Shown here: piece after piece, positions 1 through 9,921 of the stretch
How positions within the stretch are numbered: position 1 is the stretch's first letter
Layout: every line of letters starts with the position of its first letter
Assembly: GCA_949126835.1 (NCBI GenBank)
Contig: OX421497.1
Coordinates: 7,406,191 to 7,470,190 of the forward strand
DNA from: Anisus vortex
Lineage: Eukaryota > Mollusca > Gastropoda > Planorbidae
DNA: 64,000 nt
Reading direction: 5' to 3'
Notes under the pieces: model-generated
What the model was told of the DNA's origin: nothing
What the model saw: only the letters and a program-made list of their open reading frames with translations
Databases searched by the model: none
Made by a program: the position numbers and the translations under genes

Positions 1-97
1 TGGAAAACAAGTGTCTGCACCTGCAACCTCATTTGTCGTCGAATCATATCGAAAGATGAAGTTATTGAGTTATCGTCACTAACGCTACACAAATACT

Positions 98-354
98 CAG
101 TGCTTTTTTTGTAAAAAAATACGTGCCGGTACTCAGTGATGGATTGCCTGACTTTTAAAGCAGTCTCGCATTTTATATTTTAATTCTTATTGCGCGCAAT
201 TTTAAAATAATTCAATATTAAGAAATTAATATTATAAATTATAAACAAATTAATAATAAACGTTAAAATACAAGAAAAGTAATAATTTTTTTCCCACATT
301 GAAAAAGGTGCCGGTACGCTGTACCGGTGCGTACCGTCACAAAAAAAAGCACTG
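98..354. mobile_element. hAT-like MITE with 8-bp TSD
   Basis: The element opens with CAGTGCTTTTTTTG and closes with the inverted counterpart AAAAAAAAGCACTG. Subterminal GTGCCGGTAC/GTACCGGTGC motifs sit inside both ends. It is flanked by the near-identical octamers caaatact (90-97) and cacatact (355-362), a 7/8 target-site duplication. An 8-bp TSD with a CAG...CTG terminus is what hAT elements leave. It is 257 bp, AT-rich inside and has no coding capacity, so it is a non-autonomous copy. The ends are seen directly; assignment to hAT is inference. Confidence 0.7.
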
Positions 355-680
355 CACATACTTATCGGGAAAAGGCTTTTTGGACATTTATCCAAATGTA
401 GGAATTGCGCTCCGAATGTTGTTGTGTACACCAGCGTCAAACTGCTCAGCAAAATAGTCGTTTTCAGAATCAGTAGGCCTACAAGTACCAAGAATAACAT
501 TCTACCAAGTAGTAGAATTTATAGTATTAGTATTAGGCCTCTATTTATAAATTCTTATTTCTAACTATATTTATATTTGTATAATTATGGTATATAGTTT
601 TGTTAGGAATAATTTAATTGTTCTTATTTACGTTTTATTCATAGGCCTATTACTATTACATTTATTTTGGAGATTTTCTT

Positions 681-3600
681 CAGGGCTGTGGAGTTGGAGT
701 CGGGGGACATTTTGGGTACCTGGAGTCGGCACACAAAGCACCGACTCCGACTAAATTTAGATTTAGATTGGAATTTTTAAAAAAGCAAATTTAAATGTCC
801 CAATTCACAAAAAGTTATAATTAAGGTGATGATAAATCTTTGTAAACACGGTTTTATAACAAAATTTGGCCAAATGGGATAACACTTGATTTAAAAACTA
901 CATTCATCTGTGAATAATGATTAGCAATTTGTTTTTATAATTTAGAGTGATAAATAGGTTTAATTAAAAATTTTAAAAGGTCACTAATGTTGACTTTTAT
1001 CTAATTATATATGCATAATTTTCAAAACTTAATAACTTTTCCCCTAATTAACCGATTTCAATTATTTTTTCGGAATATTATTAATCTTATCAAGCAGAAG
1101 ATTTCATTGAAATATATTTGTTTACCACATAAACTTCAATTTCATTGGTTCTTATTTTTATACACAAGAGCTAAGCTACGATTTCAACCAATCAGAGCGC
1201 TTCTTTCAAAGCTGCCATGGCATTACATTTATGTACATCCTCTCATGCTGTTTTTGATTTCCTACTAACAGTGCATATTTCATTGTGTTTTTTAAATCTT
1301 TTATTTGTGTATATTTCTGTTTATTGATTTATATTTCTAAACGATGCCTAAAAAATCTAACCAGAGAAGTAATCGTCCAAAGAAAAGGAAATTCTATGGC
1401 AATAGGTTTTTTAAAAAGTTACGACTCGATGACGAAGCCATTGAGCCCATTGACATTGTTGAGCCTGTGCCTAGGCCTAGTGAAATGCAGCCTAATATTA
1501 GTGATAATACTCTGGACATGGAAAATGAAAGTGGAGTTTTAAACACTGAAGCTGCTAACTCTGTTTTAAATACTGCTTTTTGCAAATTAAATGAAAGTGT
1601 AAGCGAGTTAGATGACTTTCCTGATATGCCAAGTGGCTATAGATTTATTGACATAGATAGTTTAGTAAAGTTTATGAATGCATTTATGTGTCCCTCTTGC
1701 CTTGAAGAATGTGGCTTTGAAATGACAGAGTCAAGGTTTGGTGTTAGCTCTAAAATGTCATTCATTTGTAAAGGCTGTAAACAAGACTTCTTATTGAATC
1801 ATTGTAAAGAAAATTTAAATTTAAGATTTCAAATGGCTATGTATTCCATTGGATGTCATTATGAGCAGGGCAAAAAGTTTTTAGGAAACATGAACATGCC
1901 ACCACCAGTGAGTGTTACTAGAAGTAACTATTTTAAAAGTAAAATACATACAGCCACAGAAAAAGTTGCTAATAACTGTATGAATAAGGCTGCAGCAGAA
2001 CTTAAAACATCTCAGTGTACTGATGGTGACAATGATGTGACAGTATCATGTGATGGCACCTGGCAGCGGCGCGGCTTCATTTCTAAAAATGGTGTGTCTA
2101 CGGTTCTATCAGTTAATCCAAGAGGCCCACCTAAAGTTATTGACACCCAAACAAGCAGCAATTACTGTGATAAGTGTGCTAAAGGTAAAAAGAGGCTTTC
2201 TCCTAATGAATTTTTAATTTGGAAACAAAACCATAATTCAGATTGTGAACAGAACCACACAGGAACTTCTGGAGCGATGGAGTCGCAAGGTATATTTAAA
2301 TGTTTTAAACGTTCACAGGAAAAGTATGACCTTACCTACACCGGTTACTTGGGTGATGGAGACTGCAAAAGCTATAAAGCAGTAGCCGAGGCTAATCCAC
2401 CAATATACCCACTTAAAAATATAAGAAAATTGGAGTGTTGTGGACATGTCCAGAAGAGAATGGGAAAGCGTCTGATGGATAATACCAATGAATGTAAAGG
2501 TAAAGTCTATGTGGAAAATGGTAAGAAATACACTGGTATAAAGGGTGCTGGTAGACTGACAATATCTGCCATTAAAAGAATTCAGGGACATTATGGTGGC
2601 GCTATTAGAAACAATTCTGGAAATATAACAGCTATGAAAAAAGCCATAATGGGAATATGGAAACACCGGTTCGGCGAACACGAGGATTGCGGAAATTGGT
2701 GCCCTAGAGACAAAGACTTAGACAAAGCGAATAAGAATAAGCTGCCTAACTTTGTCATGATGGAAATAAAACCTATATTTGAAGATTTAGCATCAGACAC
2801 ATTGTTAGAAAAGTGTTTACACGGTGGAACTCAAAATGCCAATGAATCTTTTCATCAACTTATATGGAAAAGATGCCCAAAAACAACTTTTGTGGGTAAA
2901 AAAATATTGGAAATTGCTGTCTATGATGCCACAATAGTCTACAATGAAGGTGAGTTAGGACGAAGGGACATTTTCAGTTTTCTAGGATTAGAAACAGGAT
3001 TTTATACAGTTAATTCGTTTCGTGCCGCGGACAAAAAAAGGATAGTTGCATCACTAAATGCACAAAAAAATAAAAATAAACAATCCAGGAGTTTTAAAAA
3101 CAAGGCCACGAGTTTAGCAGATGCAGAGGAGGATAACTATATACCTGGAGGATTCTAAAGTAAGGTAAAACATTGAAAAAATTCAATTTATTGTTGTTTT
3201 TACTGATTTTCTCTGAATTCTCTTTTTCATTCATTTTTAGATAGCAAAAACAACTTATTTTCTAAACTATTCAAGCTATCTGGATGAAATTTGGGGAGGT
3301 TTTACTTTAACCCTATCTACACCAGATAGACTATTGAAAATACATTCAAGCATTTAGTTTTGAAGTTATGGCTTGATACTCTACCCCTCCCCCGAACTGT
3401 TTTAATCTTTTTTTTTCAGCTTACTAAGAAATTCATAAAAAATTTGTTTTTTGATGTATTGCTTTCATAATAGTCTATCCTGTGTATTATATATCTCTAT
3501 GCATTGTATACAATTTTCTTGGCATTAATTTGATTAGAACCTAAAATAACATGTTTGAACTGAATGGTGAAATCGTACGCTTCCCCCCCCCGCCGCCCCT

Positions 3601-3964
3601 ATTTGGCCCATTTTTCACACAGAAAAGTTATGTTCAAATTTTTTTTGTATTTTTCTTACCAGTTTTAGACCAAAAGTAACATTTTAACATATATAAACAT
3701 ACATCTTAGTGCATTTTTCTATTAGGGGGGGTCAACCTCACCTTAATGACTTCTCTACTCTACTGTAAGAATTAAGACCAATGCATGCAGTGCCTCACGT
3801 AACCGCAAAACGAACACGTTAAGTGACCGTGAAGAAGCATGCTTTACATGTGTCTCACTATATGGCCATACATTCGCATATTAATAATTAATACAGAGGA
3901 GTCGGAAGTACAAAAAACCGAGGCGTCGGAGTCGGAACATTTATCTACCGACTCAACAGCCCTG
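681..3964 (+). mobile_element. Complete Mutator-like DNA transposon with TIRs
   Basis: This 3.28-kb element is bounded by inverted repeats: CAGGGCTGTGGAGTTGG at 681 and, read on the minus strand, CAGGGCTGTTGAGTCGG ending at 3964. GAGTCGG-type subterminal motifs are repeated inside both ends. Flanks attttctt (673-680) and gttttctt (3965-3972) match at 7 of 8 positions and look like a target-site duplication, compatible with the 8-9 bp of Mutator-like elements. A single uninterrupted transposase gene lies between. Intact ends plus an intact frame suggest a potentially autonomous, fairly recent insertion. The 660 bp before the gene and the 800 bp after it are AT-rich and show nothing else. Confidence 0.85.
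1344..3158 (+). CDS. Mutator-like DDE transposase, 604 aa, intact
   Basis: This is a cut-and-paste transposase that would bind the element's own inverted repeats and excise and insert it in the nucleus. The start is the first ATG of the long frame and is followed by a basic N-terminus (MPKKSNQRSNRPKKRK, a likely nuclear signal). Cys pairs at about 116/119 and 142/145 with C154 form a probable zinc-binding module. The catalytic candidates are D237 in SCDGTW, D338/D340 in LGDGDCKSYK and E501 in TQNANESFHQLIW. A C-x2-H motif lies between the second Asp and the Glu (ECCGHVQKR, residues 364-372), which is the Mutator-type DDE signature. The SCDGTW, YLGDGD, GHVQKR and NESF blocks match the invertebrate family usually annotated 'Mutator-like transposase domain'. 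No frameshift, internal stop or intron is evident. It lies midway between the TIRs. The family call is from recognised motifs, not a search. Confidence 0.88.
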   Translation: MPKKSNQRSNRPKKRKFYGNRFFKKLRLDDEAIEPIDIVEPVPRPSEMQPNISDNTLDMENESGVLNTEAANSVLNTAFCKLNESVSELDDFPDMPSGYRFIDIDSLVKFMNAFMCPSCLEECGFEMTESRFGVSSKMSFICKGCKQDFLLNHCKENLNLRFQMAMYSIGCHYEQGKKFLGNMNMPPPVSVTRSNYFKSKIHTATEKVANNCMNKAAAELKTSQCTDGDNDVTVSCDGTWQRRGFISKNGVSTVLSVNPRGPPKVIDTQTSSNYCDKCAKGKKRLSPNEFLIWKQNHNSDCEQNHTGTSGAMESQGIFKCFKRSQEKYDLTYTGYLGDGDCKSYKAVAEANPPIYPLKNIRKLECCGHVQKRMGKRLMDNTNECKGKVYVENGKKYTGIKGAGRLTISAIKRIQGHYGGAIRNNSGNITAMKKAIMGIWKHRFGEHEDCGNWCPRDKDLDKANKNKLPNFVMMEIKPIFEDLASDTLLEKCLHGGTQNANESFHQLIWKRCPKTTFVGKKILEIAVYDATIVYNEGELGRRDIFSFLGLETGFYTVNSFRAADKKRIVASLNAQKNKNKQSRSFKNKATSLADAEEDNYIPGGF

Positions 3965-4180
3965 GTTTTCTTTGGTAGTTTAAAATTGTCATGAGAAAGG
4001 GAACAATTTAAAGTATTTTTCTTTTATGTATCACCAGCCAGCCCTAGGTTAGCAGACTGTTTGTATAGGTAACGGAGATGGTCACCTTTACTACGTAGGC
4101 CTACCAATGATTATCAATAACACAATGTTATTTTTTTTTGCTTATTCCATATATATAGGCCTATATATACTATACTATAT

Positions 4181-4600
4181 CATGGGTCGGCAACCTTTTG
4201 ATAACAGCGTGCATAAGAAGTACTTTCCTTATCCCTTATGCCAGAACAATTGCATATAAGTACTTTTTCTTCCCGAGTGGCATTTGGGCATGGAATGGGT
4301 TACCTGAACAAACCAGGAAAACCAATAACGTAACATCATTTAAATTTAAACCATTACCGGTAATAAAAATGCCAGACTAGACTCGGACCACGGATGAGCG
4401 TAGGACGCAATAATCTTCTTTATAGAAGGTGCGTCTGTAATGTATAAGATAAGATTTCAAATTCATTCAGCGTGCCAATGGCCTAAAAGTAGTAAAAGTC
4501 ACCTTATTTTTTTTAAAGAAGAAACTTGAATTGCATTTTTGTGGGTCTTCCGCGTGCCATTGAAAATTGCGCTGCGTGTGTCGTAGCTTGTCAACCTCTG
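4181..4600. mobile_element. hAT-like MITE interrupted by a LINE fragment
   Basis: The left end CATGGGTCGGCAACCTTTTG and the right end (minus strand CAGAGGTTGACAAGC) are versions of the CAGGGGTCGGCAACC terminus seen in other copies here (34029-34181, 36315-36420, 47830-48005). The internal motif CGCGTGCCATTGAAAAT is shared too. Flanking octamers tactatat (4173-4180) and tactatac (4601-4608) match 7/8. A LINE 3' fragment sits inside at 4213-4467. Confidence 0.75.
4213..4467 (+). mobile_element. LINE 3' end, 5'-truncated, nested
   Basis: The first part encodes a degenerate reverse-transcriptase C-terminus recognisable as FFPSGIWAWNGLPEQTRK. An untranslated tail follows, ending in a short GATAAGAT-type repeat rather than poly(A). 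The 8-bp direct repeat CAGCGTGC flanks it (4205-4212 and 4468-4475), so it is a target-primed insertion into the surrounding MITE. Copies of the same tail occur at 21106-21155, 30523-30745, 39395-39565 and, inverted, at 41345-41940. Confidence 0.8.
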
Positions 4601-6464
4601 TACTATACAGTATATAATTATTTACCCAATTAAAGGTTGGTGTGAAATTTTAACTGACAGTGGTGATGTAAATTTCGAAAATATATGAAATAACTTGCAT
4701 CAGCTTAGAATTTGTATCATCTCAACAGGAAATCATATTAATCATAGGCTAATAGTATATTCCATGAAACCATATGTAGTAAAGAATTTTGTTAGTTACT
4801 TAATAATAGTTTACATTATATCACTGCACCAAGGGAGTGTATCGCTACTGTTAAAAAAACTGGCCTTAGCTAGGAAGTCAGAAATTCAAGCTTGCTCGTC
4901 CTGTCTTAAGTAGTCCTTGGTATTAACATATATTTATAGGCCACAGGCATACAGCCTTTAGAGGTGTATAGGGTAATTCATAGACAACGAGAAAAACACA
5001 AAACTCATCCATGTCGCACCAAAACAAAGAAGACAAACCCTTTTTTTTTATCAGAAACGTTTATGTATTTACAAAAAAAAAGTACACAACCCGTTTCAAA
5101 TTTGTTTTTTTAAACTCATTTGGTTTTCTTTTACGTATAAAATACACATTTAAATATTGATACTTAAAAAAAAATATAAACAAACAAGAAAACATAAACA
5201 GGAAGAAATTGTTTTCAATTTACAGTCTCTGAAGGGGGGAAAAATACAGACAATAATAATATATCTTTTTTAACACTTTTTCTGAAATCTAGTAGCAATG
5301 CATAAGATCAAAACCACATGCGTGGCAGAGCTGAAAGTATGTTAAAAAGAAAAATGGGTTAATTTAGCAAGAAAAAACATTATTGCTCCCCTTTTTTTTT
5401 AAATAATTTAAAGAATTCACTAATTTAAGTGTTGTTTACACTAAATCTATCAGTGTGGAATTAAATGTTAAAAATAGTTTTTTAAAGTTACACATTCAAA
5501 AAAAAAATTCAAAAAAATTCTATTACTTTAAAAATATTTTTTTAGAAAACACAACTGAGATGTAACAATAAAAAAATTAGAATAAGAATGACAATTGTTC
5601 ATATACTTTAAAAAATACTTTTAAGATTTATATTATAAAAGGTATACAATTCTATACAGAGGATTATTTGGATACCATAATATGATGAATAAACCAAAAC
5701 AAAAAAAAACCTGAGTTTGCAAAATTGGGAAAACGGCTGTGGAAATACTGGTCTGATATTTCAAGATAAATATAAATCTATTTGTGATTATCAAATATAG
5801 TTTGTTGGCATGTGGAGGTAGACTTGGTCAATGTTTTGTTATTATTTTAAAGAAATGTTAGTTATCTCCCCCCCCCTTACCCCCAAATATGATCTAATTA
5901 CAAGCTTTAATAGATGAATATGTGATAATTTAGACGTATTTGATTCCAGTCAATTATATTTATTTAGTGAAGATAGAATTGGCCCAATTAAAAACCAAAC
6001 AAAAATTATGTTCACCTAAAACTTTAGCTTCAATATTTAGAATCATTCGATTGTGCATGAAAGTTATTTAACATTGGTTATCATGACTCTTTACGTTTGG
6101 GGGCATATCAGCGCAGGTATAACTGAATTACACTGACCTAAACACATAATGGTTTCGAACACTTCCTTTGTTTTTCTTTCTGAACTTTGAAAATGCTTCA
6201 CTCCTAGCAGAAATCAAATTCTATTCTCCAGGTATTCTAAATCATTGATTGAGACAAGTTAATGAATGGATCTCACTCGCCCTCTCTACCCATGATGACA
6301 TGAAAAAGGGATCAAAAAGTTATAAATGTCTTCGATGCAGAAAAATACATTTTAAGTGTTGTAGAATCCAGGGTTACGGTCTTAACTAGAAGTTGTTTCA
6401 TTGTGTGAGTTTTAGAGTATTACATACATTGATAGAGGTAGTTAATTCATTTTTCACCCAGCAC
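4601..6464. other. AT-rich stretch, no gene recognised
   Basis: No coding region, transposon end or RNA gene was recognised. From about 5.0 kb the base texture (A-runs on the plus strand, few repeats) matches the lin-28 3' UTR candidate to its right. It may be the distal part of that transcript or its downstream flank. A GAGGTAG heptamer (let-7 seed match on the minus-strand transcript) is at 6435-6441. TTTATT (AATAAA on the minus strand) occurs at several places, so the poly(A) site cannot be fixed. Confidence 0.4.
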
Positions 6465-6944
6465 ATCTCATTTTGGGACGAAAAGGGTTAAACTGTAAAT
6501 CTCATTTTGTGACCAAAAGGGTTAAACTGTAAATCTGATTTTGGGACGAAAAGGGTTAAACTGTAAATCTCATTTTGTGACCAAAAGGGTTAAACTGTAA
6601 ATCTGATTTTGGGACGAAAAGGGTTAAACTGTAAATCTCATTTTGTGACCAAAAGGGTTAAACTGTAAATCTGATTTTGGGACGAAAAGGGTTAAACTGT
6701 AAATCTCATTTTGTGACCAAAAGGGTTAAACTGTAAATCTGATTTTGGGACGAAAAGGGTTAAACTGTAAATCTCATTTTGTGACCAAAAGGGTTAAACT
6801 GTAAATCTGATTTTGGGACGAAAAGGGTTAAACTGTAAATCTCATTTTGGGACGAAAAGGGTTAAACTGTAAATCTCATTTTGTGACCAAAAGGGTTAAA
6901 CTGTAAATCTGATTTTGGGACGAAAAGGGTTAAACTGTAAATCC
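6465..6944. repeat. 34-bp tandem array with 68-bp higher-order period
   Basis: About 14 copies of a 34-bp unit containing AAAAGGGTTAAACTGTAAAT. Two variants, one with TTTTGGGACG and one with TTTTGTGACC, alternate over most of the array, giving a 68-bp dimer period. The alternation breaks once near 6840, where two GGGACG units are adjacent. A SINE begins directly after the array. Confidence 0.95.
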
Positions 6945-7085
6945 TGTAAACCCTATCCCAGCGGTTGGTCCACCAGACTTTCATCAAAAGCAGACCCGGG
7001 TTCTAGCCCAGTCGCCGACCTTCAGGCTCTTTGGGCCTAGTGGACGTAATCATCTTTTATTTAGAAGGGACGTCAGTTAATACAT
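6945..7085 (+). mobile_element. tRNA-derived SINE, second family
   Basis: The head holds a B-box-like GACCCGGGTTCTAGCCC. The tail TAATCATCTTTTATTTAGAA resembles the 3' end of the local LINE (AATAATCTTCTTTATAGAAG). Related heads occur at 58675-58830 and 61160-61205. The head-to-tail structure suggests a SINE mobilised by that LINE. Confidence 0.65.
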
Positions 7086-7791
7086 GTATTTATTGTGACT
7101 GCGGGTGGGATAATTCTAACAAAGAAAAAACTAATGTCAAACAAGTAATATGGATATGCATTTCTATGTTACATACACACACACACACTCGTTATAAAAT
7201 CGCTTCGTGTAAGAATTTCCCAAATGGTGACCACAGCACAGACCCAGCAGAAAAAAAAAATGACAATATTCCAGTGGCCTTTAAAATTTTGATGACAGAC
7301 CAAATTACATGCATGCAATGTTCTTTACACCATTAAATTAAAAAAAAGAAAAAAAGAAAAAAAAAAGAAAAGAAAAAAAAACACATGATAGTTTTTGCGT
7401 GTACAAAAAAAGGACACATAGAAAAATACAAAAATACATTTTGCCAATGTGCACAGAAAAAAAATTTGTTTCAAGTAATTTTTATATTGCAATATTTGAA
7501 TTTTAAAAAAATATATTATGATATTTTTTTCTTAAAGTTTATGAATAAAAAAACAAAAAAATGTTTTAAAAAAAAATGGACATACAAAAATAACAGCAAA
7601 TAAAATTTGCTAGAATCTGAATGTTAAAGCTTTGTAGTGAATAAGTGATGTTTTTCTTCTGTTTAACTTTGACATTTAATGACCACTGTTGTTCAAATCT
7701 CAATGGTTTTAAAGCTTTGACACACACATACACAAAATAATTGGAAGTGATATTAAGATTTGTGTTGAACTCACATGAAATGAAAATAAGA

Positions 7792-7799
7792 TCCCTGAG
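7792..7799 (-). promoter_or_regulatory. miR-125/lin-4 seed site (8-mer)
   Basis: Plus-strand TCCCTGAG equals positions 1-8 of miR-125/lin-4, so a minus-strand transcript carries the exact complement CTCAGGGA. lin-28 is a known lin-4/miR-125 target. Function depends on this region being in the mature 3' UTR, 7.3 kb from the stop codon. Confidence 0.5.
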
Positions 7800-9219
7800 C
7801 AAAGCAACACAGTTTTGGTTTCAAGGATCACAACTCCACATCAAAAAACCAATACGCACACAAACAAACAATAAGTCTTTGGAAACCGCCCTACACTTTT
7901 GCCACCATCCAAACTAGCTCCCAATTTCTTTTTATTTTGTTGTTTGATTTAAAAAACAAAAAAACAATCATGGATGCAAAACACAAGTTAGGGATATAAT
8001 GCAAACATTGTTTGGTTCTGTGTGATGTAACTTTAGCACAAACATATTGTATCCTATAGAGCAAATGTCAATTTGTTTTCATTTTTTCCATATCATTCAA
8101 TTTGTCATACGAAAAGCTTTAAAAAGTAATAGCTCACATATTGAGACTTAATGAGCTCACACTTATTACAATAATAAAAAAAAAACATACAAAAAATGTA
8201 TAAATATATATTGAGGTTGAAGATAATAAGACTTCTTTTAATTTTTTTGAGACCAACACTTGTTGAAATAAAAATGGTATTAAAAGTCATGTTTCTATGA
8301 CAATATACTGGTAATCAAATAATGGCTAATAACTAATAAAATATGTAAGATGTTTTCTTTATTTTTTTTTAAAGTCTACTTTGTCTAAAAAGTATCAAAC
8401 TATCTTAGCTAGCACAAAAACATGAACCATTTTGAAAATGTATATTTGTGTGTGTCTACGATCCAAGTTAACAAACCAGCAAAAGACTGTCTCCAGAAAT
8501 ATGAAAGAAAGGTGCCAACTTTAAACCATGCAAACTTACAAAGTGGAAATAAACTTTTAGGTGTTAAAAAATAAAGAGTGAACTTGATCTGTTTGATAAA
8601 ATGATGGCTTAGAAAGCTTAGACTAATTAAAAAAAAACAGGCCAGTTTGGCTACGAAGACTTAAGAACTTTGAATGATCTTTTAAAGCCAAACTGTTACT
8701 ATTTGAAATGTCAATTAACCTTGCTATAACAGATTTAAAGTTTTTGCCATTTTTCTAAACTTTGCCGTATTAATTACAACTAAACATTATAAGCTATATT
8801 TAGTGTTTTTTTAGTGTAAATTAAAGTTATGTTACAGATAGTGCATATGAATAATTATATTAGAATTAACTTTTTTAGGTTTGTGTTGTCAAAATCATTA
8901 TTTTCCAAACATATTCCCAAATTCAGTAGAAGATTGGCCAAGCCTTAACTGCTGCCACCAATAATAACAACTTCAATTACTTATTAACTCCATGAGATTT
9001 ATCAGAAATGTTTTGTAGCCCGTATTGGCAGCAAGCAGCTTTGAGACATACTACACTAAAAAAAAATACATATTGAATACCTGAGAAAGTCTGAAACTTA
9101 CTTTTAATACTGTTAGTTTATTTTTAAATGTATAAAAAAAAATATACTAAACAACAATGTTCATATATGCAATCATCAAAGATAAATGGAAATCCCTGCA
9201 TAAGCATGTATAAAATTAA

Positions 9220-9226
9220 GAGGTAG
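9220..9226 (-). promoter_or_regulatory. let-7 seed site (7-mer)
   Basis: Plus-strand GAGGTAG matches let-7 positions 2-8, so the transcript reads CTACCTC. The base opposite position 1 does not extend it to an 8-mer. It is weaker than the two 8-mers at 13251 and 14466, and a 7-mer can occur by chance in several kb. Confidence 0.4.
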
Positions 9227-9713
9227 TGCACGGTGTCTATGAGTAAAAAAAAAACACAAAACACCCACCCGTTACACCAATACCAAAATAAAAAAACACA
9301 AAAACAAACATTAACAAGCGAAAAAACTAATAACATACTAATAAATGTACACCTGTTGGGCCATATAAAACTTGCGGTTGACAATTTGTTTCTTACATAA
9401 AGTATTACACTATTCATCATACTTCAAAATCATCTATCCAATGCAAATTCAAATATGAACACAATTTTGTATCTATTACTACAACCTTTCATGTTATGTC
9501 TTGATTTCACAAATGATTGTTTTATTTAATCCAGTCAATATTTTCTTGTTTTATAAGGTATATTGTTATGTAAACAAAAGGTAGCAAGAATTACTAACTA
9601 ACCAAAAAAGACTGAATTACAAAAAATAATCAATTGTTTCGCAAGACAAAGAAAATGTTAGTTTTTAAAGAGTTGCAATACACAATATAATTTCAAAGGT
9701 ATTAATATTAAAA

Positions 9714-9921
9714 TTCAATTTTACAGAAAAATATTTGGGCACTAGCTCGCTTTGTGGTGTAAAATAATAAAATAATGACAATTATTAGACTTCAGAAAAT
9801 GTGTGTATGATATAGATTTCAATTTTACAGAAAAATATTTGGGCACTAGCTCGCTTTGTAGTGTAAAATAATAAAATAATGACAATTATTAGACTTCAGA
9901 AAATGTGTGTATTATATAGAA
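9714..9921. repeat. 104-bp direct tandem duplication
   Basis: Two adjacent copies, 9714-9817 and 9818-9921, differ at only about three positions (for example TTTGTGGTG against TTTGTAGTG). Both contain GGGCACTAGCTCGC. The near identity indicates a recent duplication inside the putative 3' UTR. Confidence 0.95.

Noticed and set aside
9124..9420. 98-codon minus-strand open frame in the lin-28 3' region
   Set aside because: Phe/Leu/Cys-rich translation of U-rich DNA; no motif, expected by chance in several kb.
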